In this document: one piece after another, positions 17,812 through 27,008 of the stretch
Layout: each line of letters opens with the position of its first letter
How positions within the stretch are numbered: position 1 is the first letter of the stretch
Source of the DNA: DAOVRD01 sp964521715
GTDB lineage: Bacteria > Planctomycetota > Brocadiia > SM23-32
Direction: 5' to 3'
DNA length: 64,000 nt
Assembly: GCA_964521715.1 (NCBI GenBank)
Contig: CAZFSS010000016.1
Coordinates: 1-64,000, forward strand
Notes under the pieces: generated by a model
Database searches by the model: none
Told to the model about the DNA's origin: nothing
What the model saw: only the letters and a program-made list of their open reading frames with translations
Program-made: the position numbers and the translations under genes

Positions 17812-18699
17812 ATGGGCAAGCTGCTGGACGATTTTCTGCATCGGCTGGCCGTCGAGAAGGGCTATTCGACCAACACGCTGCGTGCGTATTCCACAGACCT
17901 GCGCATGTTTGCGCGGTTCCTCAAGGATCGCGGGCCGGGGCTGACGGAGGCGACCGTTCAGGATGTGCGCGCCTTCATGGCGTCGCTGCAGGCGCGCGGT
18001 CTGTCCCGCGCGACTCTGGCCCGGCGCACCGCCGCCGTGCGGTCATTCCACAGGTACCTCGTGCGTCAGGGCGTCAAGAGGACCAATCCCATGGCCGCCC
18101 TGCGCTCGCCCCGCCGGGAGCAGAAGCTGCCGTCGTTCCTTACCGTCTCGGAAGTGGAACGTCTGCTGGCCGTTCCGGATGCGGGCACGTGGCTCGGCCG
18201 GCGGGACCTGGCCATCCTGGAGACCCTCTACGGCGGGGGCCTGCGCGTCGGGGAGCTCGTCGGGCTCGACCATGACGACGTCGATCTGTCCACGGGCATG
18301 CTGCGGGTCCGCGGCAAGGGCAAGAAGGAGCGGGTCGTGCCCGCAGGGCGCTGCGCCGTGGCGGCGATCCGCGCCTACCTGTCCGACGGGGGCGACGACG
18401 CGCCGCCGCGACGGGACCCGCACGCCCTCTTCGTGAACGCCAGGGACGGCCGGCGCCTGACCGATCGAAGCGTGCGTCGCCTGATGCACAGGTGCGCCGT
18501 TCTGGCCGGTCTGAATCCCGATCTGAGCCCGCATTCCCTCCGGCACAGCTTCGCCACGCACATGCTGACCAACGGCGCGGACATGCGGGCCGTGCAGGAA
18601 CTCCTCGGCCATGAGAACCTGAGCACGACGCAGCTCTACACGCACCTCTCGCACGAACATCTGAAAAAGACCTACGAGAAGGCGCACCCGAGGGCGTGA
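17812..18699 (+). CDS. Tyrosine recombinase XerC/XerD
   Basis: 295 residues, full length for Xer recombinases that resolve chromosome dimers at dif. The N-terminal SAM-like core-binding domain contains DDFLHRLAVEKGYSTNTLRAY. The catalytic domain shows the first arginine in YGGGLRVGELVGL, the lysine region VRGKGKKERVVP, the HSLRHSFATHML box and the terminal LGHENLSTTQLYTHL with the nucleophilic tyrosine. GGAGG lies 6 bases before the ATG. I cannot tell XerC from XerD from sequence alone. It is followed after 13 bases by the cobalamin adenosyltransferase gene. Confidence 0.93.
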   Translation: MGKLLDDFLHRLAVEKGYSTNTLRAYSTDLRMFARFLKDRGPGLTEATVQDVRAFMASLQARGLSRATLARRTAAVRSFHRYLVRQGVKRTNPMAALRSPRREQKLPSFLTVSEVERLLAVPDAGTWLGRRDLAILETLYGGGLRVGELVGLDHDDVDLSTGMLRVRGKGKKERVVPAGRCAVAAIRAYLSDGGDDAPPRRDPHALFVNARDGRRLTDRSVRRLMHRCAVLAGLNPDLSPHSLRHSFATHMLTNGADMRAVQELLGHENLSTTQLYTHLSHEHLKKTYEKAHPRA

Positions 18700-18712
18700 A
18701 CGGCAGGGAAGA

Positions 18713-19252
18713 ATGGCGAATGAGGGGGACGTTCAGGGCAGGTTGCTGATCTTCGCCGGGGACGGCAAGGGTAAGACCACCGCCGCGCTGGGGTCCGCCC
18801 TGCGCGCCGTGGGCCAGGGGATGAGGGCGCTCGTGGTGCAGTTCGTCAAGCGCCGCGCGTGCGGCGAGCACCGGGCCGCCGGGCGCCTGGGCGATGCGCT
18901 GGAGATACGGCTGGCTGGCACCGGTTTCCTCGACGAGGACGATCCGGCCGCCATGGCGGCAGCGGCGGCCACGGCACGTGGGGCGCTGGGCGTGGCTCGG
19001 CGGGCGCTTGCCGAGGGCGACTGCGGTCTGGTCGTCCTGGACGAGGTGCTCTTCGCGGTCGGCCGGGGGGTGCTGGAGGCTGCCGACGTGCGGGAGGCGC
19101 TTGAGGCCCGGCGCCTGGGCGTGCACGTCATCCTCACCGGCGACGGCCCTTACGAGGCGTTCGCGGACCTGGCGGACACGATCACCGTCATGCGGTGCGT
19201 CAAGCACGCCTACCAGGACGGCCGGCCCGCCACGCGGGGCATCGAGTTCTGA
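18713..19252 (+). CDS. cobO: Corrinoid adenosyltransferase (CobO/BtuR type)
   Basis: 179 residues with the P-loop GDGKGKTTAALGSALRA of the BtuR/CobO family, plus VVQFVKRRACGEHRA, a Walker-B-like LVVLDEVLFAVGRGVL and VILTGDGPYEAF. It transfers adenosyl from ATP to cob(I)alamin or its precursor to make coenzyme B12. Length and motif order match the family. It lies 13 bases after the Xer gene, probably in one transcript. It fits with the corrinoid methyltransferase gene at 2484. Confidence 0.92.
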   Translation: MANEGDVQGRLLIFAGDGKGKTTAALGSALRAVGQGMRALVVQFVKRRACGEHRAAGRLGDALEIRLAGTGFLDEDDPAAMAAAAATARGALGVARRALAEGDCGLVVLDEVLFAVGRGVLEAADVREALEARRLGVHVILTGDGPYEAFADLADTITVMRCVKHAYQDGRPATRGIEF

Positions 19253-19359
19253 ACCCCGGCCGCTGCGAGGGATTCCCTGACGCCGCGCGAACGCGGCCGC
19301 GTGATCCTCTATGCGGGCCTACCCGTAGTTCGAGTCTGGCCCTTTTCGCTTCGCTCCGG

Positions 19360-19365
19360 TATAAT
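19360..19365 (+). promoter_or_regulatory. Consensus -10 box (TATAAT) before the phosphatase-kinase pair
   Basis: A perfect TATAAT 48 bases before the chosen GTG start at 19413. No good -35 hexamer lies 16-18 bases upstream, so the promoter may need an activator. Confidence 0.45.
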
Positions 19366-19412
19366 CGTGGCGGGCAGGTCTTTACCTGGGCTTGTTTGCG
19401 AAGGGGTCGGAC

Positions 19413-20999
19413 GTGGCGAGGTTGTTCTGGGACGACGGGACCGTGCAGGGGCATGCCCGGGCCGAATTCGATCCGGCCGAGTACAAGGAGGTGCTGGGGC
19501 GGCTGGGCGAGACGTGCGGCACGGCGCTTGAACTTGCGCCCGAGAAGAGCCGCCAGCGCTCCGATCTGCCTTACTTCGCGGTTCGCATCGGCGGAAGAAG
19601 GTCCGGCTGGGGCGTTGCCGGGCAGGAAGCCACGGACGCCTGCCGGCGCGCGGCCGCCGTCGCCGCGGACGTCGTCACCCGCATGTTCACCGCCGAGCAG
19701 GACATGGCCAGCCTGGCGATGGAGCTGGCGGACCGTTACGAGGAGCTCAACTTCCTCTACGACATGGGCGACCGCGTGGGTGGACTGCTCGACGAGGACG
19801 AGATCTGCCACTTCGTGGTTGAGGAGGCCGCCTGGCTGATGAACTGCGAGCGCGCCTCGATCATGCTGGCCGACCCAGGCGGAGGCGAGCTGAGGATCCG
19901 CGCCGCCGTCGGGCTGTCGGACGAGATAGCGGACGAAGTGGCCGTCCGGCCCGGCGAGCGAATCAGCGGCAAGGTCTTCGAGAGCGGCCACGGCATCATC
20001 GTCAACGAGGGCGATCCGATGCCGGTCGACTCGCTCAACGTCCGGGAGCTGCGCGAGTCGGACTGCTTCCTGAGCGTTCCGCTCAAGATCGGTTCCCAAC
20101 CGGATCGCAACGAGCAGATCCTGGGCGTCTTCAACCTAACGCGCAAGCGAGAGGGCAGCATGTTCACTGCCAGCGACCTGAAGCTGGTCAGCGCCGTGGC
20201 TGCCACGACGGCGACGCAGATCCACAACTGCCGCCTGATCAACGCCGAGCGCGAGCGACAGCAACTGGAGCACGAGCTGGAGCTGGCCGCCCGCATCCAG
20301 CTCAGCCTCCTGCCGGCAGACCCGTTGGAGGCCGGCGCCGTGGTGCTGGGCGGCCACTCGAAGGCGGCCCAGCACGCCGGCGGGGACCTGTTCGACTACT
20401 GGCTGCAGGACGATCACGTCTGCCTGGTCGTGGCGGACGTGTCGGGGCACGACATGGGGGCTGCCCTGATGGTCACGGCCTTCCGCAGCGTCATGCGCAG
20501 CGAGGCGGTGCATCGCCGCTCCGTGGCCGGCCTGATGAGCCGGGTCAACCAGGCGCTGTTCGACGACCTGGTGCATTCCGAGCTGTTCATCAGTTGCTTC
20601 TACGCCGAGATCGAGCTCGCCTCCGGCCTGATGACGTTCTGCCGGGCGGGCCACCCCAAGCCCCTGCTCATGCAGCTCGGGGAGAAGGGCTGGCTGGACA
20701 CCGAGGGCATGCTGCTCGGCGTCGGCGAAGATGGCCAGTTCGAGGAGCGTTCGATCCGCCTGGAGCGCGGAGACACGATCGTGCTCTACACCGACGGGCT
20801 GCTGGAGGCGCGGGACAGCGAGGACCGGTTCTTCGGCTCCGACGGCATCCGGCAGGCGGCGCTCGGAGCCCTGTCCTTGGCCCCGAAGGAGATGGCGGAG
20901 CGCATCGTGGCCGCCGCCCGCCAGCACACCGGTCCCGGCCCCATCGCCGACGACGTGACCGTGCTGGTCGTCCGCTTCGGTCAGATATCCGGGAAGTGA
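19413..20999 (+). CDS. GAF-domain PP2C/SpoIIE-type serine/threonine phosphatase
   Basis: 528 residues. A ~110-residue N-terminal segment (FAVRIGGRRSGWGVAG, ending in a helix) precedes a GAF sensor domain (~residues 130-285: ICHFVVEEAAWLMNCERASIML...) and a SpoIIE/PP2C phosphatase domain (~310-525). Metal-binding motifs are AGGDLFDYWL, VVADVSGHDMGAALM, FCRAGHPKPLLM, LYTDGLLEARDSEDRFFG and IADDVTVLVVRF. Such RsbU-like proteins usually act in partner-switching control, but no anti-sigma or STAS gene is near. I chose the GTG at 19413 because AAGGGG sits 6 bases before it. The histidine kinase gene starts 4 bases after the stop, so the two are surely co-expressed. Confidence 0.88.
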   Translation: MARLFWDDGTVQGHARAEFDPAEYKEVLGRLGETCGTALELAPEKSRQRSDLPYFAVRIGGRRSGWGVAGQEATDACRRAAAVAADVVTRMFTAEQDMASLAMELADRYEELNFLYDMGDRVGGLLDEDEICHFVVEEAAWLMNCERASIMLADPGGGELRIRAAVGLSDEIADEVAVRPGERISGKVFESGHGIIVNEGDPMPVDSLNVRELRESDCFLSVPLKIGSQPDRNEQILGVFNLTRKREGSMFTASDLKLVSAVAATTATQIHNCRLINAERERQQLEHELELAARIQLSLLPADPLEAGAVVLGGHSKAAQHAGGDLFDYWLQDDHVCLVVADVSGHDMGAALMVTAFRSVMRSEAVHRRSVAGLMSRVNQALFDDLVHSELFISCFYAEIELASGLMTFCRAGHPKPLLMQLGEKGWLDTEGMLLGVGEDGQFEERSIRLERGDTIVLYTDGLLEARDSEDRFFGSDGIRQAALGALSLAPKEMAERIVAAARQHTGPGPIADDVTVLVVRFGQISGK

Positions 21000-21002
21000 T
21001 CC

Positions 21003-22547
21003 ATGAGTGCCGAAGGGCGCAGCGTCCTTCAGACCAAGTTCTTCTACGTCGCCTCCATGTTCGCTGTCAGCCTGGGCACCTTCTCGCTGATGTGGCGCTT
21101 CCGGCACGTCGACTGGACCCTCACGATCTTCGGTCTCGCCTGGGTGCTCGTCGTGACGGCGTTCGCCTGGGAGATCGCCACGCGGGCCGAGTCCCTGGAC
21201 GAGCTGGTCAGGGCCAGGACCGACGCGCTCGAAGAGAGCAATCGCCACCTGAGCGCCATGTGGGAGCAGCTCAACGCGTTCCACAATATCAGCTACGAGA
21301 TCACCCAGAAGATGGACCTGCAGGACATGACCCTGGCGTTCACCAAGAGCCTCTGCGACATGTTGCCCGACGTGGACTCCGTCTGGCTCTGGCTGGACGC
21401 GCAGCTTCTGGGCGCGGAGCCGGGCCCGCGGGAGGGAGCGGAAGTGTTCCCTCTGGCCCAGCAGGCGGGCGAAGACCTGGGCAGGCCGGAGCCGCTCCAG
21501 GTCCTCCGGTCCGACAACCCGCTCGTCGGCGACTGCTTTCAGGGGCACAGCCTATCGGCCCTGGATGACCTGGCGGGCAAGGCGCAGGGATGGGGCTGGC
21601 ACTGGTTGGCCGAGTCCGGCATGCGGTCGTTCGTGGGCTTCCCGCTTCAGCTCGGCCAGAGGATGCTGGGGCTGCTCGGCGTGTTCAGCCGGTGGACCAT
21701 GTCGGCGGGATTCGTAAGCCAGCTTAACCTGAGCGTCAACCAGTTGACGGTCGCGCTGGAGAAGGCCCGCCTGCTGGAAGAGACGCAGCGCCGCGCCGAG
21801 GAGCTGGCCGCCGCCAACGAGGAGCTGCGGCAACTGGACGCCATGAAGGACTGGTTCGTGTCCGCCGTCTCTCACGAACTGCGCACGCCTCTGACCAGCG
21901 TGCGCTCCTTCGGCGAGATCCTGGAGCGCTACGAGGACCTGGAGCCGGAGGAGCGGCGGGAGTTCGCCACCATCATCCGCCAGGAGGGCGAGAGGCTCTC
22001 CGAGATGATCGACGACATGCTGGACCTGGCCAAGATCGCCAACGGCAACGCCGAGCTGCTCCCCGACTACTTCGACCTGCGGGCGCTTGTGGCGAAGTGC
22101 TGCAAGCTGTTCAGCCAGGAGGCCGAGGAACGGGGCATTGGCTTCGGCCACGCGGTGCCGGACGAGCTGCCGCAGGTCTTCGCGGACGAGAAGGGCGTCA
22201 CGCGGGTGCTGAGCAACCTGCTGGGCAATGCGTTCAAGTTCACTCCGGACGGGGGCAAGATCCGGGTCACGGCCGAGCGCGACGCGTCCGCGTCGGAGGA
22301 CGGGGGCTTCGTCAGGGTGCTCGTCACGGATACCGGCGTGGGCATCGCGCGGCGCGATCAGTCCAGGATCTTCGAGCGTTTTACTCAGGTGGGCAGCGGG
22401 CTGACGAACAAGCCGCGCGGGACGGGCATCGGCCTGGCCATCTGCCGTGAGATCGTGGCGAAGTCGAACGGGCGGATCTGGGTCGAAAGCGAGCCGGGCA
22501 GGGGCAGCACGTTCGGCTTCACGTTGCCGGTGGGCCCGGTCCCTTAG
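21003..22547 (+). CDS. Membrane-associated sensor histidine kinase
   Basis: 514 residues. Two N-terminal hydrophobic segments (~10-28 and 36-55) are followed by a helical linker, a GAF-like sensor region (~85-260), a HisKA domain with VSAVSHELRTPLTSVRSF (phospho-acceptor His291) and an HATPase domain: LSNLLGNAFKFTPDGG (N box), DTGVGIARRD (G1), RIFERF (F box) and GTGIGLAICREI (G2). No response regulator is adjacent. Its partner in this operon is the PP2C phosphatase upstream, so it may feed a shared output. Confidence 0.92.
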   Translation: MSAEGRSVLQTKFFYVASMFAVSLGTFSLMWRFRHVDWTLTIFGLAWVLVVTAFAWEIATRAESLDELVRARTDALEESNRHLSAMWEQLNAFHNISYEITQKMDLQDMTLAFTKSLCDMLPDVDSVWLWLDAQLLGAEPGPREGAEVFPLAQQAGEDLGRPEPLQVLRSDNPLVGDCFQGHSLSALDDLAGKAQGWGWHWLAESGMRSFVGFPLQLGQRMLGLLGVFSRWTMSAGFVSQLNLSVNQLTVALEKARLLEETQRRAEELAAANEELRQLDAMKDWFVSAVSHELRTPLTSVRSFGEILERYEDLEPEERREFATIIRQEGERLSEMIDDMLDLAKIANGNAELLPDYFDLRALVAKCCKLFSQEAEERGIGFGHAVPDELPQVFADEKGVTRVLSNLLGNAFKFTPDGGKIRVTAERDASASEDGGFVRVLVTDTGVGIARRDQSRIFERFTQVGSGLTNKPRGTGIGLAICREIVAKSNGRIWVESEPGRGSTFGFTLPVGPVP

Positions 22548-22582
22548 CTCCGGGACGCGGGGGTCGCGCGGGCCGGCGGGCG

Positions 22583-25500
22583 TCAGCCGGCCTTGGCGCG
22601 GGGGACCTCTTCGGCCAGTTCGCGGTCGACCTGCTCGAACTTGACCGATATCTTCTTGCTCACGCCGTCGGCCATCGTCAGGCCGTAGAGGACCTGCGCC
22701 ACGCTCATCGTGAGCTTGTTGTGCGTGACGACGATGAACTGCGTGCCGCGCCGGAACTCGTCCAGCAACATCAGGAAGCGCTCGACGTTGCTGTCGTCCA
22801 GCGGGGCGTCCACCTCGTCCAGCAGGCAGAAGGGACTGGGCTTGGCCTGGAATATCGCCAGCAGCAGGGCGATGGTCGTCAGCGTCTTCTCGCCGCCGCT
22901 GAGCAGCGTGATCGAGTTGGCCTCCTTTCCGGGCGGCCGGGCCATGATGTCGATGCCGGCCTCCAGGGCGTCCTCTTCCTGCTGGTCGAGCAGAAGGTCG
23001 GCGCTGCCGCCGCCGAACAGCTTTCGGAAGAGCGCCTGGAAGTTCTGCCGCACCTGCTCGAAGGTCTCCTGGAACTTGTCCCGGCTCTTCTTGTTCAGCT
23101 CCCGGATGATCTCGCGCTCGTGCCGCCGCGCGGCCTCCAGGTCCTCCTTCTGATCGGTCAGGAACTGAAGGCGCACGCCCAGCTCTTCCTGCTGCCGGAT
23201 GGCGCCCACGTTCACGTTCCCGATGCGGTCGACTCTGGCCTTCAGCCTGGTGCTCTCCGTCTTGACGGCTTCCCAGTTGGTTGCGGAATCGTTGGCCAGC
23301 TCGAGGACCGCTCGGCACAGCTCGGTTGCCTCATCGAGGCCAATGAGCTCGGGTCCCTCTTCCTCTTCCTCCTGCTCGGCGCGGCCCCCGTCTTCGAGTT
23401 CCCTATACCACGCCGCAGCCGGCTCGGCCGGCTCGGGCTCCGGGACGTAGTCGGAGAACTCGCGGATGGCCTTGGCCGCGAAGGGCGGGCTCTCGCGCCA
23501 CGCCTCGGGTTCCATCTCCAGCGAGAGCAGATGGACGCCGTCCGCCTCGGCGGTCCGCTCGAGCAGGTCTTGCATCTTGACGGCGGTCTCGTTCTCCGCC
23601 ATGCGCAGCGCGTGGAGGCGCTCGTCGACCTCTTCGCGCTGGTGCGTGAGCTGCTTGGAGGACTCCACGAGTTCGCCGATGCGGTCGCGGAGTTGCTGGA
23701 GCCTCTCGGACCCGCCTGCGAGGGCTTCGGCCAGTGACTTCCTCCGGGCCTCCAGGTTGCGCCTTTCGACCTCGGCGGACTCGGCCGCCTGCTCTGCTTC
23801 CTGCCGGCGCCTGACCGTGCCCTCACGCTCGGCCCGCAGGGCGGCCAGGTCCGACTCGGTTCGCTGCCTGTCGGCCTGGAGCCGTTCCAGCAGGGACTGG
23901 AGCCCGCGCTGCTCTTCCCGAGCGCGCGCCAGCTCGCTGCCGAGCGAGCTGATGCTGTCCGCGAGCGTCCGCTGCTGCTCCTGGAGCGCACGCAGGGCTT
24001 CCTGTTGGGCGGCCACGGCCTTCTGCGCTTCGGCGCGTTCCTGTGCGGCCGCGGCACACTCGGCCTCCAGGCGCGCGCCGCGTTCCTCGACTTCCTTGAT
24101 GTCCTGTTCGACAGCCGCCTGTTCCGCCCGGGCCAGGTTCAGCTCCTCCCGCAGCTCGGCGGCGCGGCTGCTGGCTACCTGCAGGTGGCTGCGCACGTCG
24201 CCGGCGTCGCGGCCCAGCTTCTCGGCGCGCGCGGCGAGCGATTCCCGTTCCGCCGTGAGCGTCTTGACCCCTCGTGCGCAGTCTTCCCTGGTGCGGGCCA
24301 GGGCGCCGAGGCGCACGTCGAACTCGGCTATCTGCCGCCCCAACTCGGCCAGCTCGCTGCGCCGGCTTATCAGGCTTGGCGTCTCGGGCTTCCCGGCGGA
24401 CCAGACGCCGTCGGCGTCGTAACATTCGCCGGACGGCGTGACGAGCCGCACGCCCGCCGGCAGGCCCGCCGCCAGAAGATCGGCAACGGCCGACGCATCC
24501 TCCACGAGGAACGCGTTGCCGAGCAGGAAATGGACGACGGCGCCCGCGCGCGGCTCGTAGCCGACGAGGTCGCTCAGGCGGCCGCAACCGCCGCGCGCTG
24601 ACAGAAGGTCAACCCGCTGCGGCATGGCCAGGCGCTCCAGCACGAGCAGTTCCGCCCTTCCCCGCTCTCCCTCGGTCAGGAGTCGCAGGGCCTGCCGGGC
24701 GCCCTCGGCCGACTCGAACGCTACGGCCCGCGCCCGGTCGCCCAGGGCCGCTTCGATGGCGGCAGCCCGTTCCAGCGGCACCTGAAGCAGGTCGGCCACC
24801 AGGCCCACCATGCCGGGCAGGTCGGCGTCCAGCACCTTCTTGACGCCGGTGCCGAGCCCCTCGGCGCGGGCCTCCAGGTCCTGAAGCACGTCGCGGCGGC
24901 CGACCTTGCTGCTCAGTTCGGCCTTGGTGTCGGCCTCCCTGGCCGTTGTTTCCGCCAACTGGTCCTGTTGCGCTGCGAGGGCGCTTCTGACCTGCTGGAT
25001 GGCTTCGTCCAGGCCCCGGCCCTGCTCGTGGAGTTCTTCGAGCCTGCTTTGCGTGGTGCTGCGTTCGCCCTCGATCCGGCTCAACTGCCGGTCGATCTCC
25101 TCCTGGCGGTTCTTCGTCCGTTCCAGCCTGTTCCTGAGCGTGCGCGCCTCGGTCGCCAGCACCTGCACCTGGTTTCTGAGCTGCGATTCGCGCTGGAAGA
25201 GGTCGAAGATCCCGGCCTTCCTGGCCTCCAGGTCCTGTTCGGCGCGGCGGGCCTGCTCGCGGATGCTCTCCACCTGCCGTTGGGCGCCGTCGAACCTGGC
25301 GGACTTGTCGTCCAGCACGGACTGGTTGTCTTGCAGCTTGGCCGACGTCTCTTCGGACTCGCGGCCGAGGGCCCCGGCGCGCCCTTCGGCCTCAGTGCGC
25401 CGGGATTCCAGCTCCTCCAGGTGTACGGCCAGCTCTTGCTGCCGGGTGTGACTCAGGTCTATCTCGCGCGCCAGGCTCTCCGCGCGCGCGTCCGCGCGGG

Positions 25501-26371
25501 CGAGCTCCTGGCGGGACTCGGACAGCTCGTTCTGGGCGTTCTGGAGTTCGGCCCGGGCGGCTTCGAGTTCCTGCTCGCGCTCGATAACGGCCTGCGCCAG
25601 TTTCCCCTTCTCTGCCTGGGCGGCGGCGATGTCCCGTCCGCATGCGTCGCGCTCGGCGCCGAGGGTGCGGTAGGAGTGAAGGGCCTGCGCCAGGCGCAGG
25701 CGCTGGAGGCGCTCGCTCTGGCGTTTGAACGCCCTGGCGCGGCCGGCCTGGTACTTGACGCTGCGGAGCTGATGCTGCACTTCCTCGATGATGTCGCTGA
25801 CCCGGGCCAGGTCGTTGGCGACCCGCTCGAGCTTACGCTCGGCTTCCTTTTTCTGCTCGAGGAAGCGGTTGATGCCGGCGGCCTCTTCGAAGACCTGTCG
25901 CCTTTCCTTCGGGCTTGCGCGCAGGATGCGGTCGATCTGCCCCTGCTCGATGACGCTGTAGCAGCTCGTGCCGACTCCCGTGTCCAGCAGCAGGGCGCGG
26001 ATGTCCTTGAGCCGGCACTGCTGGCCGTTCACGAAGTACTCGCTCTGCCCCGTGCGGTCGAGGCGGCGGCGCATGCAGACCTCTTCATAGTCGACGTCCA
26101 GCCAGCGATCGGCGTTGTCGATCGTCAGCTTCACCTCGGCGTAGCTGGCGGGCTTGCGCGTCTCGCTTCCGTCGAAGATGACGTTGGTCATCTCCGCGCC
26201 GCGCAGCTTCTGGGCGCTTCTTTCGCCGAGGACCCACTTGATCGCGTCGACGACGTTGCTCTTGCCCGACCCATTCGGGCCGACGAGTGCCGAGAAGCTG
26301 TCCTCGAACTCGAAGACAGTGCGGTCCGCGAAGGACTTGAACCCGTGCAGCTCCAGCTTCTTCAGCTTCAC
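22583..26371 (-). CDS. smc: Chromosome segregation ATPase SMC
   Basis: 1262 residues, full length. The N-terminal head starts MKLKKLELHGFKSFADRT and has Walker A GPNGSGKSNVVDAIKWVLGE. Long coiled coils (~170-480 and ~680-1030) flank a hinge (~500-660, GMVGLVADLLQVPLERAAAI). The C-terminal head carries signature LSGGEKTLTTIALLLAIFQ and Walker B FCLLDEVDAPLDDSN. It organises and segregates the chromosome with ScpA/B, neither of which is nearby. An insertion rich in Glu/Pro (around residues 970-1010) lies before the C-terminal head. The gene converges on the histidine kinase gene, ending 35 bases from its stop. Confidence 0.97.
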   Translation of the reverse strand: MKLKKLELHGFKSFADRTVFEFEDSFSALVGPNGSGKSNVVDAIKWVLGERSAQKLRGAEMTNVIFDGSETRKPASYAEVKLTIDNADRWLDVDYEEVCMRRRLDRTGQSEYFVNGQQCRLKDIRALLLDTGVGTSCYSVIEQGQIDRILRASPKERRQVFEEAAGINRFLEQKKEAERKLERVANDLARVSDIIEEVQHQLRSVKYQAGRARAFKRQSERLQRLRLAQALHSYRTLGAERDACGRDIAAAQAEKGKLAQAVIEREQELEAARAELQNAQNELSESRQELARADARAESLAREIDLSHTRQQELAVHLEELESRRTEAEGRAGALGRESEETSAKLQDNQSVLDDKSARFDGAQRQVESIREQARRAEQDLEARKAGIFDLFQRESQLRNQVQVLATEARTLRNRLERTKNRQEEIDRQLSRIEGERSTTQSRLEELHEQGRGLDEAIQQVRSALAAQQDQLAETTAREADTKAELSSKVGRRDVLQDLEARAEGLGTGVKKVLDADLPGMVGLVADLLQVPLERAAAIEAALGDRARAVAFESAEGARQALRLLTEGERGRAELLVLERLAMPQRVDLLSARGGCGRLSDLVGYEPRAGAVVHFLLGNAFLVEDASAVADLLAAGLPAGVRLVTPSGECYDADGVWSAGKPETPSLISRRSELAELGRQIAEFDVRLGALARTREDCARGVKTLTAERESLAARAEKLGRDAGDVRSHLQVASSRAAELREELNLARAEQAAVEQDIKEVEERGARLEAECAAAAQERAEAQKAVAAQQEALRALQEQQRTLADSISSLGSELARAREEQRGLQSLLERLQADRQRTESDLAALRAEREGTVRRRQEAEQAAESAEVERRNLEARRKSLAEALAGGSERLQQLRDRIGELVESSKQLTHQREEVDERLHALRMAENETAVKMQDLLERTAEADGVHLLSLEMEPEAWRESPPFAAKAIREFSDYVPEPEPAEPAAAWYRELEDGGRAEQEEEEEGPELIGLDEATELCRAVLELANDSATNWEAVKTESTRLKARVDRIGNVNVGAIRQQEELGVRLQFLTDQKEDLEAARRHEREIIRELNKKSRDKFQETFEQVRQNFQALFRKLFGGGSADLLLDQQEEDALEAGIDIMARPPGKEANSITLLSGGEKTLTTIALLLAIFQAKPSPFCLLDEVDAPLDDSNVERFLMLLDEFRRGTQFIVVTHNKLTMSVAQVLYGLTMADGVSKKISVKFEQVDRELAEEVPRAKAG

Positions 26372-27008
26372 GGCTTTCGCTCCGGAACCCCGCGCGTGGC
26401 GCCGCTCGGGTCAGGTGGGGCTGGCGGCGGCCAGGATGAGGGACAGACTGCCCGCCAGCCGGGGCGCCGAACGCGCAGGACGTCGCCCCGGTGTGGTTGC
26501 ATCGCTCCGTCGCTCCATGAAAACCGCCAGGAGACCCGGCCCCTGGCGTCCTGCCCAAGCTCTGCATGCCCGTGTGGGCAGTATCACGGCAGTGGAACGG
26601 GGATTGTAAACAAACGCGCCGGGCAGATTCACACCGTGCGCGGGCTCCTCTGGGGCGCCCTTCACCCATCGGTGCGACGCGGGCATCGGCGGCAGCGCCG
26701 GAGGCGGCGCTCTGGCGCGCAAAGCGTTTTTCAGGCGTAACTTACGTGAGGGGCTGGACGTTCGTGGGGCGGCTCGCGGAGGGTCCGCCGCGGCTCGAAG
26801 ATGGGGAAATGGGGTGGCGAGATGCAAAAAAGCGCGGGGAAAATGCCCTGCGCCAGGCTGCTGCTGTGCGCCGCCGAGCGATGTGTCCGGATTGACAGTC
26901 CGGCCGTGCCGGTGTACCATCTGTGCGGCCGGAGGCCGACCGTGCTGGGAGGCGCTGAACGCTGGCCTCGGGCTGTATTCGTGTAAGCTTGGATGGGAGG
27001 GGCGGATC
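26372..27008. other. Intergenic region between divergent smc and a secreted-protein gene
   Basis: 637 bases without a convincing gene. Right part: a strong promoter at 26892-26920 for the rightward gene. Left part, minus strand: TTTACA (26605-26610) upstream of a GATACT-like hexamer (26580-26585) could be an smc promoter, although its 19-base spacer is long. Nothing else stands out. Confidence 0.5.
26892..26920 (+). promoter_or_regulatory. Sigma-70 promoter for the secreted-protein gene
   Basis: Perfect TTGACA (26892-26897), 17-base spacer, TACCAT (26915-26920), about 90 bases before the ATG at 27009. Confidence 0.65.
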
